A stretch of 64,000 bases of DNA. Origin: Rhizobium freirei PRF 81 (GTDB lineage: Bacteria > Pseudomonadota > Alphaproteobacteria > Rhizobiales > Rhizobiaceae). Numbering within the stretch: position 1 is the first letter of the stretch; every line of letters begins with the position of its first letter. The DNA is taken from the NCBI RefSeq assembly GCF_000359745.1, contig NZ_AQHN01000067.1, forward strand, positions 1 to 64,000, in the 5' to 3' direction. The notes under the pieces were generated by a model that saw only the letters and a program-made list of their open reading frames with translations, made no database searches and was not told the origin of the DNA. Shown here one piece after another: positions 44,208-52,891 of the stretch. Position numbers and translations under genes: made by a program.

Positions 44208-44644
44208 GCGATCTCCGCGAGCATGTCGCCCGTCTCGACTTCGCCGCCATCCACTTCGGTAAGGCGCCCAATGCGACCGGCGTGCGGTGCCGTGATCTTA
44301 TTGAAGACCTTCATCGCTTCGATGATGAAAAGGGTCTGCCCTTCCTCCACCACATCGCCGATCTTAACGAAAGGTGCCTGCCCCGGCGCAGGCGCCCGAT
44401 GCAGGACGCCAAAGATCGGCGCCTTCACGGTGATGATCGAAGCTTGGGTATCTACCGAGGCGTCGCGATCCGACTGAAGGGGTCGCGCTGACGAATTCTC
44501 CGAAGTTTGCGCCGGGGTGGCGGGAATTGTCCGATCCGGCGCCCGGAAGATTCGAACGGTAACGTCTTTTTCCGTTACCGTGAGTTCGGTAACATTCGAT
44601 CGTCCAACAAAATCGATCAGCGTTTTTATCTTCGACAGGTCCAT
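44204..44644 (-). CDS. accB: Biotin carboxyl carrier protein
   Basis: A 146-residue BCCP. An N-terminal helical segment (DLSKIKTLIDFVGRSNVTEL, 2-21) is followed by a beta strand, a flexible Pro/Ala/Ser linker and a C-terminal biotinyl domain with the modified lysine in IIEAMKVFNKITAPHAG near 105-120. It carries CO2-biotin between biotin carboxylase and the carboxyltransferase. The ATG at 44644 begins the conserved N-terminus; a TTG at 44683 would add 13 residues. It is the first gene of the leftward cluster. Confidence 0.87.
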   Translation of the reverse strand: MDLSKIKTLIDFVGRSNVTELTVTEKDVTVRIFRAPDRTIPATPAQTSENSSARPLQSDRDASVDTQASIITVKAPIFGVLHRAPAPGQAPFVKIGDVVEEGQTLFIIEAMKVFNKITAPHAGRIGRLTEVDGGEVETGDMLAEIA

Positions 44645-44689
44645 GCGAGCACTCGGTATTTCGGAGTACCTCTCGCAATCCAATTCATG

Positions 44690-46480
44690 ACGACTGCGTT
44701 TGGCTGACTTCCTCCGTACACGATGACTGTCGCGATGGGGTCAGAAGAACTTTTGATGACGTAGGTCAGCAGCCGATGAGATAGCTGACCCCAAAGGGTC
44801 TTAGGTTGACTTTCGCGGGCTAGAATCGGCCTCTTCGATTTCCTCTGCATCCGCGCCATGGCTCACTGGAAGGCCGTGACCGGCACGCGCCGGTTTCGCA
44901 GATCCGCACCCTTTTTGATCAGGGATGATACAATGCGACATCGTTTATAGTTCGGATCGCTCAACTCCCACCATTATGTCGATTAAGAGCGCAGCCGGGA
45001 CTTTCCGCAATCTTTCCTATGCAGTTTCGAGGGCGATTATCCTCCTGAAATCATGAGAACAACAAGTCATGATGAAGCTATTTTGGCATTTACTTCCGTA
45101 ATCGTTACAGCAATCCAAACCTATCTCCGCCTTCGATTCGGCTTAAACCGGCTGCAGTTGTCCGCGGACAACTGCAGCCGACAAATCCGATGGATGAAGG
45201 ATGCCGAACACCGCCGCGTTCCTGCTTATCATCGCCGGAACGGGTTGCAGAGGAAGTGAACTTACTTCGCCTGCAATCACCACGTGGCTTCAAACCCGTC
45301 GCCGCTCACGAACTCGCAGGCGAGAAGAGTTTCACCTCGAAAAGCGACCGACTGGCCGGCACCATTCTCATCTTCATAGCCGGCCGATCATCCCCCGATG
45401 ACGAGCCCGCAGGACATAATGGCGGTTCCAAGGAGATTGCCAAGGCAGTCCGCTTTCAAGTGACAAGTCTTAGCAAGATTATCAGCCCGCAAGCCCTCAA
45501 CCAACGCGCCAACGCTCGTGTCCGCAAAGACAAGCTGGCCCGTCATGCATTTTTGCTGCCGATTTCGTCGTGTAGGGCTGCTTGCAGAGTGCGGCGTCGA
45601 AGAACGACGCTATCAAAAGCCAGAGCGCTCAAAGCAAGTGAAAGCGAAAGACCCGCGTTCAGAGACAGGAATGCCTTCATGTTCAAGATGGCCCTCTGAA
45701 AACGGCTAGCCAATTCAAGCTCTGCTACAGCCGGTAGCTACCGCGCATGTATCGGCAGATCGCGCGTCGGCCAAGCCGGCCTTCGCAAGATTTGACCTGA
45801 TATCAGCAATAGATCGGGTCCTCTGGTCAAATTGAAAAGGGGCACGTCATAGACGTCGAGCGCTGAGCATGGCTCGGCGGGATGAGGTGCCTCCCCCGCT
45901 TCTTCAAGACTAACGCGACTCGGCGGATTTCCCTTTTGTTTATCCTAGTGGACAGGCAGCGGCTAAAATGAGGGCGAGGCGGGATAAGATGATCTTGCGG
46001 CTTGCTCTCCGGAGCAGGAGAGCGTGCCCTGACCGCCCCCCCCCCCGAGAGACAATCTCATTCTGAAATAATCGCCTCCAACGATCGATGAGCAAAATTG
46101 CAAAGCCCTAACGCGGGAACCTGGGAATCCCGTCGAGCTTGGCCGCGGGCACTTCCCTGCGGGAAAATATGAGATCTCCGCTTAGACCAGCCGCGCAAAG
46201 GGAGCTTCGCGACACTGCGACGCGGCCACATAAGATCCATACAGGCGATCGATTATCGGGCAAGACGGGTGCCGCGCACTCAATACCTTCCGCAGCCAAA
46301 CGCAGGCTAGGCACCAACCGTGAAAATCCCGTTAACCAAAACTTGCGGTAACCGTCATCCCTGCATATTTAAGTACTCAGCCAGCGAAGCCGCCGGCAAC
46401 CGGAGGCAGATTCTTTGCCGTTCCGTCAAAATCACTTCACATTCAGTTCGTAATGGATTCCGAGGCAGAGGAACGATTTC
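44690..46480. other. Long gene-poor stretch before plasmid maintenance genes
   Basis: About 1.8 kb without a convincing gene. Frames such as forward 45190-45699 have no recognised motifs or ribosome binding sites. Features seen are the 32-bp palindrome at 45149, a short hairpin at 46004-46023 (GCTCTCC and GGAGAGC), and an 11-base C run at about 46036-46046. The region may contain decayed insertion sequence DNA. Confidence 0.4.
45149..45180. promoter_or_regulatory. 32-bp perfect palindrome with parS core
   Basis: The whole 32 bases are a perfect inverted repeat; the centre, GTTGTCCGCGGACAAC (45157-45172), is the 16-base parS/RepB-binding pattern of rhizobial repABC plasmids. It lies 2.3 kb upstream of repA. 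Its extra flanking symmetry (CGGCTGCA / TGCAGCCG) is not shared by the other copies. Confidence 0.8.
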
Positions 46481-46966
46481 ATGGAAGAACCCTGGATGAC
46501 CAATCGCGGGCCGATCGTGGCAATGGCGCTCGACGTCAAGAAGGCGGAAGCGATCAACACGCTTCTCGTTCGCCGTATCGATATCCTGCCGTCGAAGCCC
46601 GGCGACATTATCCGACCCTTCGCGCTTGGTCTGTGGAATGACATTCGGCCGCTTCTGAAGCCTGACATGCCCGTCATGTCGCTTCGCCGGGCAACCAGCG
46701 CCTTTCTCCATTCCAAGCGATATTACTTCGCCTGCGCCCAGCCTGACTCGATGCGCCATGACATGGCGGGAAATCCGATCGAGCCGCTCTCGGCCGAGGA
46801 CAGGCTCGCCGCGCAGGAACGCATTGCAGCGCTCAAACAGACGCAGGCCAAATCTCCCGCACCAGCAAGTGAACCCAAATCGCCGCCGCCAGCTTCGAGC
46901 AAAGCGGAGTTGATCCGAGCCTCGCTTCTCGGCGGCCGCAAACTCTCGGACCGCGTCGCTCGCTAA
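46481..46966 (+). CDS. ProQ/FinO-family RNA chaperone
   Basis: A 161-residue protein with a ProQ/FinO domain (about residues 45-115). The conserved block runs RPFALGLWNDIRPLL near 45-59, then SLRRATSAFLHSKRYYFACA near 66-86 and RHDMAGNPIEPLSAED near 92-107. A proline/serine-rich basic tail follows (about 120-161), like the disordered tail of FinO relatives. Family proteins bind stem-loop RNAs and, on plasmids, control antisense RNA and transfer or replication. Next to repABC with its antisense RNA, a role in plasmid RNA control is plausible but not shown. Start at 46481 or 46496 (second ATG). Confidence 0.8.
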   Translation: MEEPWMTNRGPIVAMALDVKKAEAINTLLVRRIDILPSKPGDIIRPFALGLWNDIRPLLKPDMPVMSLRRATSAFLHSKRYYFACAQPDSMRHDMAGNPIEPLSAEDRLAAQERIAALKQTQAKSPAPASEPKSPPPASSKAELIRASLLGGRKLSDRVAR

Positions 46967-47095
46967 AGCGGCGCAAACCTAATCTCGCTGAACGGTGGAA
47001 AGCGGCAGGCTGCAAAGTTGTCAGCTTCTTCCAGATGCCATCGATCGAAGACAGAGGAGCTTCATTATCCTCTGAAGAGAGCATCAAGCCTCGAA

Positions 47096-47111
47096 GTTGT
47101 CCGCGGACTAC
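47096..47111. promoter_or_regulatory. parS-type site
   Basis: GTTGTCCGCGGACTAC matches the palindrome GTTGTCCGCGGACAAC at 15 of 16 bases, between the FinO-like gene and repA. Confidence 0.7.
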
Positions 47112-47202
47112 GCACCCGGTCGAACATGGCGTCGCGAGAAACGACAATACTCTCCTCACCGGGTAAAGCACCATCACTCCAATAGCCGCACTCGATGTCG
47201 TA

Positions 47203-47218
47203 GTCGTCCGCGGACAAC
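47203..47218. promoter_or_regulatory. parS-type site
   Basis: GTCGTCCGCGGACAAC matches the parS palindrome at 15 of 16 bases, about 245 bases before repA. A further half site, GTTGTCC, occurs at 47304. Confidence 0.7.
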
Positions 47219-47462
47219 TTTCGATATACAGGATTGCTCGACCGAGTTAAGCCGGCAGCATCCTCGATCTCGGTCAACATGCCCAGCTGCTGACGAATCG
47301 GCAGTTGTCCGGCGTGACCTCCCACGCACTCTGCGGGTAAAAAATCGCCAAAATCTGCCAATTGTTTAAGCATTTGTAAAACGGTTGCGAATCGGAGCAT
47401 ATTATAACTGCGTAGTTCAGCGGCATTCCGTCACAATTGCGCAGTTAATTGGGAAAACGATC

Positions 47463-48656
47463 ATGCAACCGAGTCTCGTGCTACAGGACGATCAAGAACA
47501 TCTTCCGACGCTTCTGGCAACAGATGCGCAAGAGCTGTCTTATCAGCTCCAACAACACCAGGCAAAACTCTTCCCGCCTCAGTCACAAAAGACGATGCGG
47601 ATGTTCTCGCCGGCGGAGGCCGCCGCCTTCATCGGCATCGGCGAAGGCTATCTTCGCCAGATTGCAGCCGAAGGCCATGGGCCGGATCCGCTTTCGAACG
47701 GGCGCCGGCTTTACACCGCCGACGATATGGATCGGATCCGCAGGGTTCTCGACGAGCGGAACGGCACGCCGAAATACGTGCCGTGCAGAAGGGGATCCGA
47801 GAAGCTCCAGATCATCTCGGTCATGAATTTCAAAGGCGGCTCCGGCAAGACGACGACCGCAGCCCATCTCGCGCAGTATCTTGCGCTACGGGGATATCGG
47901 GTACTCGCCGTCGACCTCGATCCGCAGGCTTCCTTGTCTGCCCTGTTCGGGCACCAGCCAGAGCTCGACGTTGGCGAAGGCGAGACGCTTTACGGCGCCA
48001 TCCGCTATGACGAGCCCCGGCCAATTGCCGATATCGTTCGATCCACCTATACGCCGAACCTGCATCTCATTCCCGGCAATCTCGAACTCATGGAGTTCGA
48101 GCATGAAACGCCGCGGGTGATGGCAGCCGGTCGGGCCGAAACGATGTTCTTCGCGCGCATCGGCGAAGTTTTGACCGAAATCGAAAACTTCTACGACGTC
48201 GTCGTCATCGATTGCCCGCCCCAGCTCGGCTTCCTGACGATGTCGGCGCTTTGCGCCGCGACCTCGATTCTGATCACCGTTCATCCGCAGATGCTCGACG
48301 TCATGTCGATGTCGCAGTTTCTGACCATGACCAGCGAGCTGATGACCGTGGTCGAGAGGGCAGGGGGACGCACCAGTTATGACTGGATGCGTTATCTCGT
48401 TACCCGTTTCGAGCCGAATGATGGACCGCAGAGCCAGATGACCGGCTTCATGAAGGCGATCTTCGGCAATCGCATGCTCCACAATGCAATGGTCAAATCG
48501 ACGGCCGTTGCCGATGCCGGCGTTACGAAACAAACCCTCTATGAAGTCGAAAGAGCCCAGTTCACCAGGGGCACCTACGATCGCGCATTGGATTCGCTCA
48601 ATCTCGTGAACAGCGAGATCGAGACGCATATCCGTTCAACGTGGGGAAGGAAGTAA
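47463..48656 (+). CDS. repA: Plasmid partitioning ATPase RepA
   Basis: A 397-residue ParA-type ATPase. The N-terminal part (about 50-105) has a MerR-like helix-turn-helix (FSPAEAAAFIGIGEGYLRQI) that binds the operator. The ATPase core has the deviant Walker A FKGGSGKTTTAAHLAQYL near 122-139, VDLDPQASLSALFG near 150-163 and VVVIDCPPQLG near 245. RepA drives segregation with RepB and represses the operon. The start at 47463 is chosen because it gives the normal family length; a start at 47385 would add 26 residues. It is followed by repB after 4 bases. Confidence 0.94.
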   Translation: MQPSLVLQDDQEHLPTLLATDAQELSYQLQQHQAKLFPPQSQKTMRMFSPAEAAAFIGIGEGYLRQIAAEGHGPDPLSNGRRLYTADDMDRIRRVLDERNGTPKYVPCRRGSEKLQIISVMNFKGGSGKTTTAAHLAQYLALRGYRVLAVDLDPQASLSALFGHQPELDVGEGETLYGAIRYDEPRPIADIVRSTYTPNLHLIPGNLELMEFEHETPRVMAAGRAETMFFARIGEVLTEIENFYDVVVIDCPPQLGFLTMSALCAATSILITVHPQMLDVMSMSQFLTMTSELMTVVERAGGRTSYDWMRYLVTRFEPNDGPQSQMTGFMKAIFGNRMLHNAMVKSTAVADAGVTKQTLYEVERAQFTRGTYDRALDSLNLVNSEIETHIRSTWGRK

Positions 48657-48660
48657 ATAG

Positions 48661-49662
48661 ATGGCGCGCAAGAACCTGATCGAAATTTCCGCTCCCAATA
48701 CGGTGCGGACTGAGTCCGTTCCGGCAAAGGATAATCGTCCGATAGCCGGCTTCTTGCCTCAAGCAAGAAGCGGCGGCCCCGTGGGCGGCATTACCAGGAC
48801 GCTTGGCAATATCACGGAAAAGATGGAGCGGGCCAACGACCTCGAGCGGCAGCTGGCCGAAGGCCAAACCATCGTCGATATCGATCCGGATCTCGTTGAC
48901 GGATCCTTCGTTACCGACCGTCTCGAGATTGACCTTGTCGAACTCGGCCAGCTTGTCGAACAGATCCGCGAACATGGTCAGCAGGTGCCCATCCTGGTGC
49001 GTCCGCATCCGGAAACCAAGGGCCGCTATCAGGTCGCCTACGGGCATCGCCGATTGGCAGCGACGCGGGAACTCGGCATCAAGGTACGCGCTGTCATTCG
49101 TCAGTTGACCGACGACCAGCTTGTCGTCAGCCAAGGCCAGGAAAACAGCGCGCGTACGAACCTCTCCTATATCGAGCGGGCTCTCTTCGCCCTGCGGCTG
49201 GAGCAGCGTGATTTCGGCCGTGATATCATCATGGCAGCGCTCGGCGTCGATAAAGCCGCGCTGTCGAAGATGCTGATCGTCATGAGGCAGGTGCCGCTGG
49301 CGCTCATCAGCGCGATTGGTCCGGCTCCGGATATCGGCCGCAGACGTTGGCTTGAATTAGGAGAGCGCCTCGAGAGCATCGATTGCGAGCCGATCGTTGC
49401 CGAGTTGTCCGCGGACAACAGTCGCAAGCTGTCGAGCGATGAGCGCTTCCAGCAGGCAATGACATTGGCAATCGGCAAGCCCGCATCGGCAAAGCCAGCC
49501 GCGGCGCCATCGACCATTTCCGGCGTGCCGGTGACATTTAAGAGAACTCCGGCGCGTGCCACCTTCGTCTTCGACAGCAAGGCGGCTCCCGGTTTCGACC
49601 AGTTTGTCCAGGAGAGACTGGAAACTCTCTTCAACGAATTTCAGCAAGGAAAGGAAACGTAA
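48661..49662 (+). CDS. repB: Plasmid partitioning protein RepB
   Basis: A 333-residue ParB-family protein. The nuclease-like N-terminal domain contains QIREHGQQVPILVRPHPE near 100-117 and GRYQVAYGHRRLAATRELG near 121-139, with the box I/II arginines. It is followed by a central helix-turn-helix (about 160-215, SQGQENSARTNLSYIERA) and a C-terminal dimerisation region. RepB binds parS palindromes; one perfect copy lies inside its own gene at 49404. The gene follows repA after 4 bases and precedes the ctRNA. Confidence 0.94.
   Translation: MARKNLIEISAPNTVRTESVPAKDNRPIAGFLPQARSGGPVGGITRTLGNITEKMERANDLERQLAEGQTIVDIDPDLVDGSFVTDRLEIDLVELGQLVEQIREHGQQVPILVRPHPETKGRYQVAYGHRRLAATRELGIKVRAVIRQLTDDQLVVSQGQENSARTNLSYIERALFALRLEQRDFGRDIIMAALGVDKAALSKMLIVMRQVPLALISAIGPAPDIGRRRWLELGERLESIDCEPIVAELSADNSRKLSSDERFQQAMTLAIGKPASAKPAAAPSTISGVPVTFKRTPARATFVFDSKAAPGFDQFVQERLETLFNEFQQGKET
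49404..49419. promoter_or_regulatory. parS site inside repB
   Basis: A perfect GTTGTCCGCGGACAAC palindrome within repB codons. Copies inside or next to repABC are typical of this plasmid family. Confidence 0.75.
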
Positions 49663-49669
49663 CCCGCAA

Positions 49670-49722
49670 AAGAAAAAGGCCCCCAAGCGACACCGTCGTG
49701 GAAGCCCTTCTCGATCTTAAGC
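49670..49722 (-). ncRNA. Counter-transcribed RNA (incA) between repB and repC
   Basis: The repB-repC gap shows the usual conserved block. On the reverse strand TTGACT (complement of 49752-49757) and GATTCT (complement of 49729-49734), 17 bases apart, form a promoter. The transcript would run to a hairpin (GGCTTCCA paired with TGGGGGCC) followed by TTTTTC near 49672. Such ctRNAs of about 50-60 bases repress repC and determine incompatibility. Ends are estimated. Confidence 0.78.
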
Positions 49723-49817
49723 AAATCAAGAATCGCATTTCCCCGAATCACAGTCAAGAGTCTTTGGCATCGTTTTGGTGAGCAGATTTCTTTTGCCTCA
49801 ACGTAGGTGAAGGAAAA

Positions 49818-51131
49818 ATGGAAGTTGAATATGTGACGACGCCCTTTGGGCGGCGGCCGATGACGCTTGCCATGTTAATAGCTCAAAGAAGAGCTGGACA
49901 TGGAAAGTCCGTCAAATCGGTCGACAAGTGGAAAATCTATCGCGCGCTTTGCGAAGCCAAGCCTCATCTCGGTGTTACGGATCGAGCGCTTGCCGTTCTC
50001 AATGCGCTTTTGAGCTTTTATCCGAAGAACGAACTTTCGGATGATGCCAATCTCGTCGTGTTCCCCTCGAACGCGCAATTGTCTCTGCGTGCCCATGGCA
50101 TGGCGGAGCAGACTATCCGGCGCCATCTTGCAGCCCTTGTCGAAGCGGGGCTCATCGTCCGCCGCGACAGTCCCAACGGCAAGCGTTACGCGCGCAGGAC
50201 CAGGGCAGGGGATCTCCATGAGGCCTATGGCTTCTCGCTCGCCCCTCTCCTTTCCCGCGCCGAGGAGATCGAGCATCTCGCTGCAGAAGTCGTCGCCGAT
50301 CGCCTCCATATCCAGGGGCTACGCGAGCGCATCAGCCTTCTGCGCCGGGATATTGCCAAGCTCATCGAAACTGCGCTTGCCGAAGCCATTACAGGCGATT
50401 GGGATGCCGTTCATTCCGGTTTCCGCAGCCTCATCGACAGCCTTCCCAGGTCCCCCAGCGCGGCAGAACTGGAGTTTCTTTTCCAAAAGCTCGGTCTGCT
50501 GCATCAGGAAATCGTCAACCGACTGGAAAAACATGCAAAAACAAAAAAAATAAGCGCCAATCACTATCAAAATGAGCGGCACATACAGAATTCAGACTCC
50601 GAATCTCTAACTGAATCTGAACCGCCACAGCCAAAACACCCGGCAATGTTGTCCGCGGTTCCCGCAGAACCGTTGCCAAATGCAGCCTCCGTATCTGAGA
50701 ACCTGCCCCTTCATCGAAAAGAAGCACGTCCTCCTGTGCCGAATACACGTTCTGAAGGTTTTGGAGAAAGCAAGGCAGGACTGAAATCCTTTCCTCTCGA
50801 CCTTGTTATGAAGGCATGCCCGGAAATTGCTGCCTACAGCCCCACCGGTCAGATCAGCAGTTGGCGGGATCTCATAATTGCCTCGGTCATCGTCAAATCG
50901 ATGCTTGAGATCAGCCCAGCGGCTCACCAGGAGGCTTGTGCCGTCATGGGCTCGGAGAACACCGCCACCGTCATTGCCTGCATCCTGCAGCGAACCTCGC
51001 ATATCAAATCCGCCGGCGCTTATCTTCGCGATCTGACGCGCCGGGCACAGAAGGGCGAATTCGCCCTTGGTCCGATGCTGATGTCGCTTCTGAGAGCCAA
51101 CACGACCTTAAATGAAAGGAGATTGGCCTAA
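49818..51131 (+). CDS. repC: Plasmid replication initiator RepC
   Basis: A 437-residue RepC. The N-terminal domain (about 1-160) has the family start TPFGRRPMTLAMLIAQRRAG and a winged helix-turn-helix (NAQLSLRAHGMAEQTIRRHL near 91-110). A variable linker rich in Ser/Pro/Glu (about 245-330) follows, then a C-terminal domain with WRDLIIASVIVKSMLEISP near 350-368. It initiates replication at an origin within its own gene. GAAGGA precedes the ATG. Translation is normally blocked by the ctRNA-driven leader structure just upstream. Confidence 0.93.
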   Translation: MEVEYVTTPFGRRPMTLAMLIAQRRAGHGKSVKSVDKWKIYRALCEAKPHLGVTDRALAVLNALLSFYPKNELSDDANLVVFPSNAQLSLRAHGMAEQTIRRHLAALVEAGLIVRRDSPNGKRYARRTRAGDLHEAYGFSLAPLLSRAEEIEHLAAEVVADRLHIQGLRERISLLRRDIAKLIETALAEAITGDWDAVHSGFRSLIDSLPRSPSAAELEFLFQKLGLLHQEIVNRLEKHAKTKKISANHYQNERHIQNSDSESLTESEPPQPKHPAMLSAVPAEPLPNAASVSENLPLHRKEARPPVPNTRSEGFGESKAGLKSFPLDLVMKACPEIAAYSPTGQISSWRDLIIASVIVKSMLEISPAAHQEACAVMGSENTATVIACILQRTSHIKSAGAYLRDLTRRAQKGEFALGPMLMSLLRANTTLNERRLA

Positions 51132-51570
51132 CTCACCCGCATTTAAGGTTTCATTGTCAGGTCTGTTTTCGGCCTGAATCAACGTTACATCCCAGGTCTT
51201 TGCCGGGATGCTGAATGATCGCCCCGTCAACGAGAATAGTCGTTTGGCGAACGATGCCGCATGGACCGTGTATGCCTAGTGGAAGGGAAAGTATGGATAA
51301 CTTCTCTATCGGGAGGTTATTGCAGAGAAATCAATTAGATAAAAAATGCGTAAAATTGAGTGGGACTGACGAAAAAGAATGCGATAGGTGCCTGTGTGCC
51401 GTCCAAATCCGTTCGTTTTATGGCTGATTTGCGCGAAAAAGTCCATGCACTGTCGCGCGGGAGACCGTTTCGCGAAGACGAGAGCCATCGAGGCTCCCGT
51501 CAAGGCATGGAAGGCGATAAGGGCATGGCAAGTCCCGCATTCCGCTGTCACAAAGCGGCGATCAGCACTC
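51132..51570. other. Stretch without a supportable gene
   Basis: Frames open on both strands but none shows a motif or ribosome binding site. An AT-rich part at about 51295-51360 is the only marked composition change. Confidence 0.4.
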
Positions 51571-52527
51571 TTACTCGCAAATCGGTATCGGGCGGGCCGG
51601 GGGAGCTGGATGGTCTTTCTTATATTGCACGATGACCGGCTCCAGCGTTTCCTTCGGCCAGAACTTCGGAGCGCCGATTTCCTTCAAGCAGGAATCGTTC
51701 CAATACAATCCTGCCTGCGCCGCCGACCGGCCAGCTGCGACCGTTTTCGCTACGGCATTGATGTCGGCCGACTCCGGATAGATGTAGAGCGTCGTCGGAT
51801 TGTCCTTTACCATCGAGATGATCTGATTGGCATCGGACGCCGACCAGCTCGTGCAGCCGTCGCTGCGGCCACCCGCATATTCCACCAGTTTGCCGAGGGG
51901 GACATATCCGTCGCGGTTGGCATAGGGGCTCTGCGGATCCTTCTTCATACATATGCCGGCAACCTTCGCCGCAGCATGGCCACCGATCGCGCGCTGACGC
52001 GCATTGGCGGTTTCACCCTCGCCATCGAATTGGAGGAAGCTGCGAAGGAAGGCCATATTCTTGGTCTGCGACGACCGATAGTAGCCCTTGAACGTCGTCT
52101 TTGTCTCCTCGGTCATATAGGAGCCGCCGGTCGTCAGGTTCGAATCCATCGCATTGCCGAAGTTCTTGGCGCACATCCGCCCATTGCCGAAATTGGCAAC
52201 GCCCTTGAGATCGCGACCGCTGCCATGGCCGGAGGAGACGACGCGAAATGTCTGTGTGGCTTCGCAGACGATATAGAATCTGCCGCCGTCAACCGGATCG
52301 TTCGGACGCGTCGCGTCCATGGCGAAATAGCAAGGATTGCTGACCTTGCCTTCACTCACCTTCCGCATATAGAGCGCACGGGCTCTCTGCAGCACAGGAC
52401 GGGCGACCTGGCCGTCGCCCTGGCCCAAATGAGCGGCAAGCCATGCCGGGATATCGGACTGTTGTCCTGCAGCAAAGGAAGGCGGTGCGGTCGCAGTGAC
52501 GATGGCGACGGAGCAAAGGCTGAGCAT
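51571..52527 (-). CDS. Exported murein L,D-transpeptidase-like protein (YkuD_2 type)
   Basis: A 318-residue protein from the ATG at 52527. A signal peptide (MLSLCSVAIVTATAPPSFAA) is followed by a domain resembling the YkuD_2/murein L,D-transpeptidase catalytic family. The putative catalytic site is GGRSDGCTSWSASD near 227-240 (Ser/Asp-Gly-Cys), with the upstream histidine in VVSSGHGSGRDL near 100-111. These proteins crosslink or edit peptidoglycan stems in the periplasm. A longer frame to 52734 exists but has no signal sequence; GTG at 52563 is a second option. The family call rests on the motif, so moderate confidence. Confidence 0.75.
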   Translation of the reverse strand: MLSLCSVAIVTATAPPSFAAGQQSDIPAWLAAHLGQGDGQVARPVLQRARALYMRKVSEGKVSNPCYFAMDATRPNDPVDGGRFYIVCEATQTFRVVSSGHGSGRDLKGVANFGNGRMCAKNFGNAMDSNLTTGGSYMTEETKTTFKGYYRSSQTKNMAFLRSFLQFDGEGETANARQRAIGGHAAAKVAGICMKKDPQSPYANRDGYVPLGKLVEYAGGRSDGCTSWSASDANQIISMVKDNPTTLYIYPESADINAVAKTVAAGRSAAQAGLYWNDSCLKEIGAPKFWPKETLEPVIVQYKKDHPAPPARPIPICE

Positions 52528-52845
52528 CCTGACGATGCTTCGGGGCGCATATCTCAACCGCACTGAATTAGATCTCCTGTTGCATGCATTGGACCGGTGC
52601 GGCGGAATGTGACGGCATGCTTGCCCCCAACAAGCTCGGCTGTCATGCGCTCGGATCCGGAAACCATAGTTGTGCGCCGCTTTGCTGAACGAGATCCTAA
52701 CGACGACGCAAAATGATGAGGTATTGATGCACATGGCGTGCTGACCATCAGATTTGTTCCAGCTGCTTTGCTCAGCACTCAGAGCGTATAGCGGCGCAAA
52801 TATGGCTGCTTGTCGACCATCGAAGGCGGCCGGGCACGTGCGGAC
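52528..52845. other. Stretch without a supportable gene
   Basis: This gap upstream of the transpeptidase-like gene probably holds its promoter. No gene or clear repeat was seen. Confidence 0.4.
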
Positions 52846-52870
52846 AAAAAAAGAGGCCCAGAAGGGCCCC
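52846..52870 (-). terminator. Rho-independent terminator of flgE
   Basis: Reading leftwards, GGGGCCC (52870-52864) pairs with GGGCCTC (52859-52853) around TTCT, then seven T residues follow (52852-52846), about 20 bases after the flgE stop. Confidence 0.9.
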
Positions 52871-52891
52871 TTTCAACGCTCTGAGAGAGGC

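Noticed and set aside
44626..44859. Leftward frame of 77 codons overlapping the BCCP start
   Set aside because: It overlaps the conserved BCCP N-terminus in another frame and shows no motif.
45190..45699. Forward open frame of about 170 codons in the gene-poor stretch
   Set aside because: No motif, no ribosome binding site and an irregular residue make-up.
46036..46046. Run of eleven C residues
   Set aside because: Could be a phase-variation tract, but no gene or promoter depends on it, so it is left as a composition note.
50648..50663. Third parS-like half site inside repC
   Set aside because: Only GTTGTCCGCGG matches; the second arm is lost, so a functional site is not supported.
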